Source: Ochromonadaceae sp. CCMP2298 | Taxonomy: Eukaryota > Sar > Synurophyceae > Ochromonadales > Ochromonadaceae | Length of the DNA stretch: 12,190 nucleotides | Assembly (NCBI GenBank): GCA_026770595.1 | Contig: MU634442.1 | Coordinates: forward strand, 1-12,190 | Direction of reading: 5' to 3' | Shown here: positions 8,080 to 12,190 of the stretch, piece by piece | How the letters are laid out: each line of letters opens with the position of its first letter | Numbering within the stretch: position 1 is the first letter of the stretch | Made by a program: the position numbers and the translations under genes | The notes under the pieces: generated by a model | Databases searched by the model: none | Told to the model about the DNA's origin: nothing | Seen by the model: only the letters and a program-made list of their open reading frames with translations

Positions 8080-8710
8080 GAGTTGCAAGGAGCCCAGAAG
8101 CAGAGACAAGGTTGTTAGCTAGCCATGATGACTAAGATATATCCAGTACAGAACAAGCGCGCAAAGACAACAGAATTGACAGCGGTGTGACGCTATAGTA
8201 CGTACTATCCATAGCTTGTCCATTACACAGTCCCTAGTGTACAGTACGTACTTCCCCTCACTTCAGCCGTTACACTCAGCAGCCGTTTGCGTGGCTCTGC
8301 TTGCACGACTGCTTCACTGCATGTCTGCTCTGTTCTGCCCTGCTCTGCCTTTAAGTCTGCGGCTGCAAAAATCGGGCCAGGATTCCCATTTCGGGCCAGG
8401 GACTCGAAACGGCTCAATCGCCAACAAAATCAGAGACTGGCAGTTGCTCTTCCGTGGCTTCGGTGGCTTCGGTGCCGTGTTGCTTACCTTCTTCGCTGTC
8501 GGCTGGAGAATCGACCAGTACCTTCTTCGCTGTACGGGACAAGCTGCGAGCAGGAGGGATTGAGCTGCAGCTGCGCGACGGCACGATCGGTCGAGTGCAA
8601 TACGGGCACTGCCGGCGGGAGATTCTGCCTGCGCACCAGCAGAGGCGCCACAGTAGAGTGCTCGGAGTGAAAAACGGGCGCAGCCCTTTTACACTTCGCC
8701 CGCTGCTAGT
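8080..8710. other. Region upstream of the transposase-like gene, no gene identified
   Basis: Frames of 60-128 codons occur on both strands without recognisable motifs. The region holds a 14-bp perfect palindrome, atagtacgtactat (8195-8208), with a half-like echo (gtacagtacgtac) about 40 bases further on, and a CTG/TGC-rich pyrimidine patch at 8310-8360. The 5' flank of the gene starting at 8711 has no clear TATA box. Confidence 0.45.
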
Positions 8711-10277
8711 ATGGCCCCCAAGCAGAGCAAGTTCAGCAACACGGGCGCAAACAAGAGAGGGCGCGGGGATGAACAAGACTTGATGCCGCAGTATTCTCAA
8801 GAGGAATTGGTCAAGATGCTGCAGAAGGTCACAGCCAACTGCAACCAGGGTGCAGTCGACTGCTGCATCTTCGACAAGAAGACCAGCTCCCTAGCGCGGC
8901 CAAGCATGGACTCTGCGCTAGGACCAATTCAAGAGTGCAGAGAGTTCATCGATTCGAAGAACGACCACGAGAGAAAAGAGTTCTTGGTTTCTGAATTCAA
9001 CGCATCTTGAACTTCCACGAGGTAGCTCCCACATCTCACCTCCCATCGCTCAACTAATAGCCTTCACCCTAACGCCTAACACCTGACACACCACTCTCCT
9101 GAAACAGGTATTAGACTGCAGCGCCGCCGGATGGGACGCTGTGGACGAGGAGCAGGACATTCTCGACGAGATAGAGAACGCACGCCAGTGCGTTGAGTAC
9201 TGCCTCCGCTGTGGGGATGACCCACTTCCTGCTCCAGCCAGCGCACCGTCGGTCAAAGAGGCGACGAAGCGGTTTGCACACGACTTTCGCGTCCAAAACC
9301 GATCGACTAAGTTCGAGCGCAAGCCCGTCTGCCCAAAGTGCTGGCGCAACTTGTACGGCTTTACGAAGCACATGGCAAATTCGCAGTCGGCCAAGCTCAG
9401 AAAGACAAATAGCATGTTCCCCAATCCACATCTGGTGAGCCCGTACGTGGATAATACGCTGCACGACTTTGGGCACATGGATACAATGAAGATGCTTACG
9501 AGCAGTGGAGTGGAAGGTAGGAAAGGTAAGGGGGCGAGGGGGGGGGCGGGGGGTAGAGTTATGAAAGCGACTAACCACTGCACACTCTTATGTTTCCTCT
9601 CCATTTTTTGCAGCTCGCGCGATGGCTTCAGCCGCCACAACGCCAACCAGTCTCACCGGCCAGCGCACCGCTGTGTGGCTGGAGGAGTTTTTCTTCTTGC
9701 ACGCAGACTGCGCCCCGAACAGCATGGAGAACCATCTCGAGGTGTGCAACAAGAAGGACATATGGGCCATGTACAAGAACGAGATGCAAGTCTATTACAC
9801 CTTCGCTGGCCGGGGTGAGAAGGTGTACTACGACTACGATGCTTTCTTGAAGCTGTGACCAAACGTGTTCCCATGGGTAAAGGTGCGGGTCTACAAATCC
9901 GTATCAGGGAAGTGCTGGACCTGTTACAACATCAATGAAGTGCGTAAGACAAGCAAGGATAGGAATGTTCTGTTGGCTGCGAAGCGAATGCACCAGCAGC
10001 ACCGAGGAGGTCTGTATATGCTTGAGCGGCTGAGGTGAGAATAATGTGTCTGTTCTTTGCTTCATATATGCTTTGATTAACACTATTTTACCCCTCATCA
10101 TCAACAGCTACAAGAAGCGCGTGAGAAAAGCTTTGCGACCGGACAAGTGCAACACCACTCTCTCTGTCATTATAGATGGGATGGATCAGTCGCACTGCAA
10201 GGTTCCTATGACCCAGCACGCATCCTTCGAAGCGGCGATCACGCAGCATCTAACGGGAGGGTTAGTGCACGGGCACG
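8711..10277 (+). pseudogene. Transposase-like gene (DGMDQ/CxxC type), decayed and 3'-truncated
   Basis: Proposed exons are 8711-9021, 9108-9516, 9614-10034 and 10108-10277, with introns of 86, 97 and 73 bp. The basic N-terminus is MAPKQSKFSNTGANKRGRGD. Later come KPVCPKCWRNLYGFTKHMA, RTAVWLEEFFFLHAD, GKCWTCYNINEVR, SVIIDGMDQSHCKVP and HLTGGLVHGHG. The DGMDQ motif with Cys pairs resembles a family of eukaryotic transposon proteins annotated with a DUF7869-like domain; that name is from memory and unverified. Damage: the exon-1 frame hits TGA at 9008-9010, but shifting by one base gives LNFHE, which joins the donor at 9022 and exon 2 in phase. A TGA at 9856-9858 sits between FLKL and PNVFPWVKVRVY. 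After HGHG a donor GTAAGG is followed by Pro/Ser repeats instead of the rest of the enzyme. Probably non-functional. Confidence 0.65.
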
Positions 10278-10324
10278 GTAAGGCATCAAGGCATCTTCTC
10301 ATACCCCCTACCCCCTACCCCCAT

Positions 10325-11029
10325 AGCAGCCCATCAGCACAGCCATCGGCAGTGCCATCTACCCAGCCATCATCGGTGCCGAGCTCACAGCCGAGCAGCA
10401 CCCCATCAGCACAGCCATCCGCAGTGCCCTTTACTCAGCCGTCATCGGTGCCGAGCTCACAGCCGAGCAGCAGCCCATCAGTACAAGCATCCGCGGAACC
10501 CACTGCAAAGCCGTCATCGGTGCCGAGATCATAGCCGAGCAGCAGCCCATCAGCACAGCCATCGGCAGTGCCGTCTACCCAGCCGTCATCGGTGCCGAGC
10601 TCACAGCCGAGCAGCACCCCAACAGCACAGCCATCAGCGGTGCCCTCTACCCAGCCGTCATCGGTGCCGAGCTCACAGCCGAGCAGCAGCCCATCAGCAC
10701 AGCCGTCACGACCACCATCAACGCTGCCTAGTTCACAGCCGTCATCGTTGCCGAGCCCACAGCCGAGCAGCAGCCCATCAGCACAGCCGTCACGACCACC
10801 ATCAACGCTGCCTAGTTCACAGCCGTTATCGTTGCCGAGCTCACAGCCCAGCAGCACCCCATCAGCACAGCCGTCGGCAGTGCCCTCTACCCAGCCGTCA
10901 TCGGTGCCCTGCTTACAGCCGAGCAGCAGCCCATCAGCACATCCGTCAGCAGTGCCCTCTACCCAGCCGTCATCGGTGCCCTGCTCACAGCCGAGCAGCA
11001 GCCCATCAGCACAGCCGTCAGGACAGTAG
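10325..11029 (+). CDS. PSSQPSS-type Pro/Ser/Gln/Ala tandem-repeat protein segment, with one in-frame TAG
   Basis: The frame is open from the transposase exon at 10108 through to TAG at 11027-11029, except for TAG at 10532-10534. It encodes repeats of the form QPSSVPSSQPSSSPSAQPSA VPST: a 24-residue (72-bp) unit built of tetrapeptides with P at fixed spacing. In the middle, two copies of a variant block contain RPPSTLPSSQPSSLPS. The TAG stands where the other units have CAG (Gln). Such repeats in algae and oomycetes are usually stalk-like parts of secreted or surface proteins, but no signal peptide, start codon or adhesion domain is visible here. It may be the 3' part of a fusion, an exon of a gene with an unseen start, or a translated-looking minisatellite. 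Two AATAAA sites follow at 11096 and 11103. Confidence 0.55.
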
Positions 11030-11094
11030 GGGCATAAGGGGAAGTAGGGGCAGTAGGGGTAGTAGGGGCAGTAGGGGTAGTAGGGGTAGTAGGG
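11030..11094. repeat. G-rich minisatellite, GTAGGGG(C/T)A units
   Basis: Immediately after the stop of the Pro/Ser repeat frame, eight or so units of gtaggggca / gtaggggta run to 11094. The plus strand carries runs of three to four G at regular spacing, a pattern compatible with G-quadruplex formation in DNA or the 3' UTR. The antisense frame (YYPYYPYCPYY-like) is a by-product. Confidence 0.85.
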
Positions 11095-11095
11095 C

Positions 11096-11108
11096 AATAA
11101 AGAATAAA
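11096..11108 (+). terminator. Double polyadenylation signal AATAAAGAATAAA
   Basis: Two AATAAA hexamers (11096-11101 and 11103-11108) lie 67-79 bases after the stop of the Pro/Ser repeat frame. A third is at 11166-11171. They support plus-strand transcription of that frame. Because the H3 gene on minus ends at 11216, the two transcripts converge here. Confidence 0.5.
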
Positions 11109-11215
11109 GTTTCGATCGGCCTTGATTTAGTTGTCAGAGCAGTCTAAGACGTAAAAAAGGATCCGAATAAAGTAATAAGTCTTTCATAGAACACCCAGCA
11201 CCCATCACCCAGCTC

Positions 11216-11638
11216 CTAGCTCTCAGAGCACCAGGAATCTCTGTCGCCTCTCATGCGGCGGGCCAGCAGCATGTCCCGGGGCATGATGGTCACTCTCTTG
11301 GCGTGGATGGCGGCAAGGTTGGTGTCCTCGAAGAGGCCCACGAGGTAGGCCTCGGCGGACTCCTGGAATGCGAGTAGTGCTGACGCGCTTATGCGCGCGT
11401 CGGACCTCCCTTGCTCGAGGACCTCCCGCACCAGGCGCTGGAAGGGAAGCCTGCGGATCAGGAGCTCGGTGGACTTCTGGTATCTTCGGATCTCCCGCAG
11501 AGCCACGGTGCCGGGCCTGTAGCGGTGGGGCTTCTTCACGCCGCCGGTGGGGGTCATGGACTTGCGGGCAGACTTGCAGGCGGGCCGAGGTGCCTTGCCA
11601 CCAGTGGACTTGCGTGCGGTTTGCTTGGTACGGGCCAT
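11216..11638 (-). CDS. Divergent histone H3 variant with C-terminal extension
   Basis: The 140-aa product begins [18 protein letters not shown], with K4, K9, S10 and K14 of H3 intact. An in-frame ATG 42 bases further upstream (11680) would add 14 residues but is less likely, because [10 protein letters not shown] is the canonical H3 start. After R17 the tail reads [20 protein letters not shown], two residues shorter than canonical, losing K18 and Q19 but keeping K23-, K27-, S28- and K36-like positions. [20 protein letters not shown] is canonical (K56 kept). The alpha1/alpha2 region [20 protein letters not shown] diverges heavily, with K79 as Arg. [20 protein letters not shown] follows, with A for C110. 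The end is [23 protein letters not shown], replacing RGERA with a longer tail. Intronless. It should package DNA as a nucleosomal H3 if expressed. No histone-type 3' stem-loop is seen. Confidence 0.9.
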   Translation of the reverse strand: MARTKQTARKSTGGKAPRPACKSARKSMTPTGGVKKPHRYRPGTVALREIRRYQKSTELLIRRLPFQRLVREVLEQGRSDARISASALLAFQESAEAYLVGLFEDTNLAAIHAKRVTIMPRDMLLARRMRGDRDSWCSES

Positions 11639-11640
11639 GA

Positions 11641-11677
11641 TCGTGGAGGTGTGGGTCTTGATTCGTGGAGGTGTGGG
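11641..11677. repeat. 15-bp direct repeat in the 5' leader of the minus H3 gene
   Basis: The unit tcgtggaggtgtggg occurs at 11641-11655 and 11663-11677, just upstream of the minus-strand H3 ATG. It makes the two in-frame start codon contexts similar and may be a short duplication in the 5' UTR. Confidence 0.8.
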
Positions 11678-11794
11678 CAAGGTGGGGGTGTGTCAGTGTC
11701 AGTGTGTTTTCCTTTTCAGTTTTGTGTCAAGTAAATGTGCGCAAATGTACAATAAAAAATCAGCATACACGACACTTTTATGATACAATTTCAA

Positions 11795-11803
11795 ATTTAT
11801 ATA
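11795..11803 (-). promoter_or_regulatory. TATA-like element between the head-to-head H3 genes
   Basis: On minus it reads TATATAAAT, about 157 bases from the minus H3 ATG; on plus it is about 115 bases from the other H3 ATG. The 278-bp interval between the two start codons is short enough to be one bidirectional promoter region. Assignment to either gene is a guess. Confidence 0.3.
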
Positions 11804-11832
11804 CTTCACTTTCAAAATCCAATTCTGAAGCA

Positions 11833-11908
11833 CACTGCGCTCTCTTGCATGCGGGCTTCTTCACTCCTAGAGAGGAGTGAAGAAGCCCGCATGCAAGAGA
11901 GCGCAGTG
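11833..11908. repeat. Perfect 36-bp inverted repeat with 4-bp loop, upstream of an H3 gene
   Basis: The left arm (11833-11868, cactgcgctct...ttcactcct) and right arm (11873-11908, aggagtgaag...agcgcagtg) are exact reverse complements, separated by agag. The right arm ends eight bases before the ATG at 11917. If transcribed it would form a very stable hairpin in the 5' leader. Translated, each arm in its inward-to-outward direction reads [11 protein letters not shown], resembling H3 tail pieces GVKKPHR and PACKSAR of the neighbouring gene. Confidence 0.97.
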
Positions 11909-11916
11909 ATTTGAAC

Positions 11917-12190
11917 ATGTCACGTTCGAAGCAAAACCCCCGCAAGTCCATTGGTGGCAAGGCTCCTCGCAAGAGCCTCGCCACCAAGGCTATTCGCACG
12001 CCACCCAGGCTTTTCGGCGGCCAGAAGAAGGCCGTTAGGTGCAGGCCCGGCACCGTGGCTCTGCGGGAGGTCCGAAGCTACCAGAGGACGACCGAGCTCC
12101 TGATCCAACTGCTGCCCTTCCAGCGCCTGGTGCGCGAGGTCTCCAGGGAGTTCCAGACTGACCTGCGCTTCCAGGGCTCCGCCGTGCTCG
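11917..12190 (+). CDS. Second divergent histone H3 variant, N-terminal part, cut by window edge
   Basis: From ATG 11917 the frame is open for 91 codons to the window end. It reads [74 protein letters not shown] and then [18 protein letters not shown]4, K9, S10, K14, K18, K23, K36 and K37 are present. However, T3 is S, T6-A7 is NP, K27-S28 is TP, P38-H39 is AV, Y41 is C, K56 is R, R63-K64 is QL and K79 is Q. The alpha1-alpha2 region is closer to canonical H3 than in the minus-strand variant. It is an H3 paralogue lacking K27, K56 and K79, so marks at those sites would be impossible. Whether the missing C-terminus is intact cannot be seen. Confidence 0.85.
   Translation, partial: MSRSKQNPRKSIGGKAPRKSLATKAIRTPPRLFGGQKKAVRCRPGTVALREVRSYQRTTELLIQLLPFQRLVREVSREFQTDLRFQGSAVL

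Noticed and set aside
8195-8208. Perfect 14-bp palindrome atagtacgtactat
   Set aside because: Short enough to occur by chance or be a generic binding site; nothing ties it to a gene.
10278-10326. A 49-nt GT-AG intron between transposase exon 4 and the Pro/Ser repeats
   Set aside because: Splicing it would put the repeats in the wrong frame, so it was not used in the model.
10435-11097. Long minus-strand frame rich in Asp, Gly, Cys and Leu opposite the Pro/Ser repeat
   Set aside because: A periodic 72-bp repeat leaves the antisense frame open automatically. The plus frame matches the well-known PSSQPSS type and is followed by AATAAA signals.
11130-11216. Search for a histone-type 3' stem-loop after the minus H3 gene
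   Set aside because: No sequence with the expected six-base stem and four-base loop was found by eye.
1-12190. Bacterial-type systems, CRISPR arrays, tRNA or rRNA genes
   Set aside because: No spaced identical repeats, cloverleaf or rRNA-like blocks were seen, and the spliceosomal introns and histones mark eukaryotic nuclear DNA.

Overview
The window looks like nuclear DNA of a GC-rich, intron-bearing protist or alga. The signs are spliceable GT-AG introns of 73-205 bp, AATAAA-type signals, histone H3 genes, a sugar-porter carrier with algal/plant-like motifs, and a long PSSQPSS-type Pro-Ser-Gln repeat. Repeats of that kind are common in stramenopiles and other secondary-plastid algae, but the exact lineage cannot be fixed from this sequence.

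Layout: (1) 1-282, a minus-strand reading frame cut by the window edge, unidentified. (2) 283-1431, gene-poor sequence with an interrupted CTG tract and a TATA-like element. (3) 1432-2516, a three-exon cyclophilin-type prolyl isomerase on plus. Its frame stays open for 121 codons past the TGA. (4) 3043-5454, a five-exon sugar/polyol porter on minus, convergent with the cyclophilin. (5) 5498-6511, an AT-rich block containing a diverged tandem duplication of about 179 bp. (6) 6512-8079, a graveyard-like stretch: two unidentified coding-like pieces and an orphan RecQ-like helicase C-lobe with a nonsense codon, bracketed by 57-bp direct repeats. (7) 8711-10277, a decayed multi-exon transposase-like gene (DGMDQ motif, CxxC pairs) with a probable frameshift and a TGA. 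Its frame runs without a break into (8) 10325-11029, a Pro/Ser/Gln 24-residue repeat array with one TAG at a glutamine position. (9) 11030-11108, a G-rich minisatellite and polyadenylation signals. (10) 11216-12190, two strongly divergent H3 variant genes arranged head to head. Between them is a perfect 36-bp inverted repeat whose arms themselves resemble H3 tail-coding sequence.

The housekeeping-type genes (cyclophilin, transporter, the complete H3) appear intact. The centre-right part is dominated by decaying mobile-element-type genes. The most unusual features are the H3 variant pair with its palindrome, the transposase/PSSQPSS read-through frame, and several in-frame stops each one substitution from a plausible sense codon. 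No operon or pathway relation between the genes is evident. All exon boundaries were chosen by eye from splice consensus, frame continuity and family motifs.
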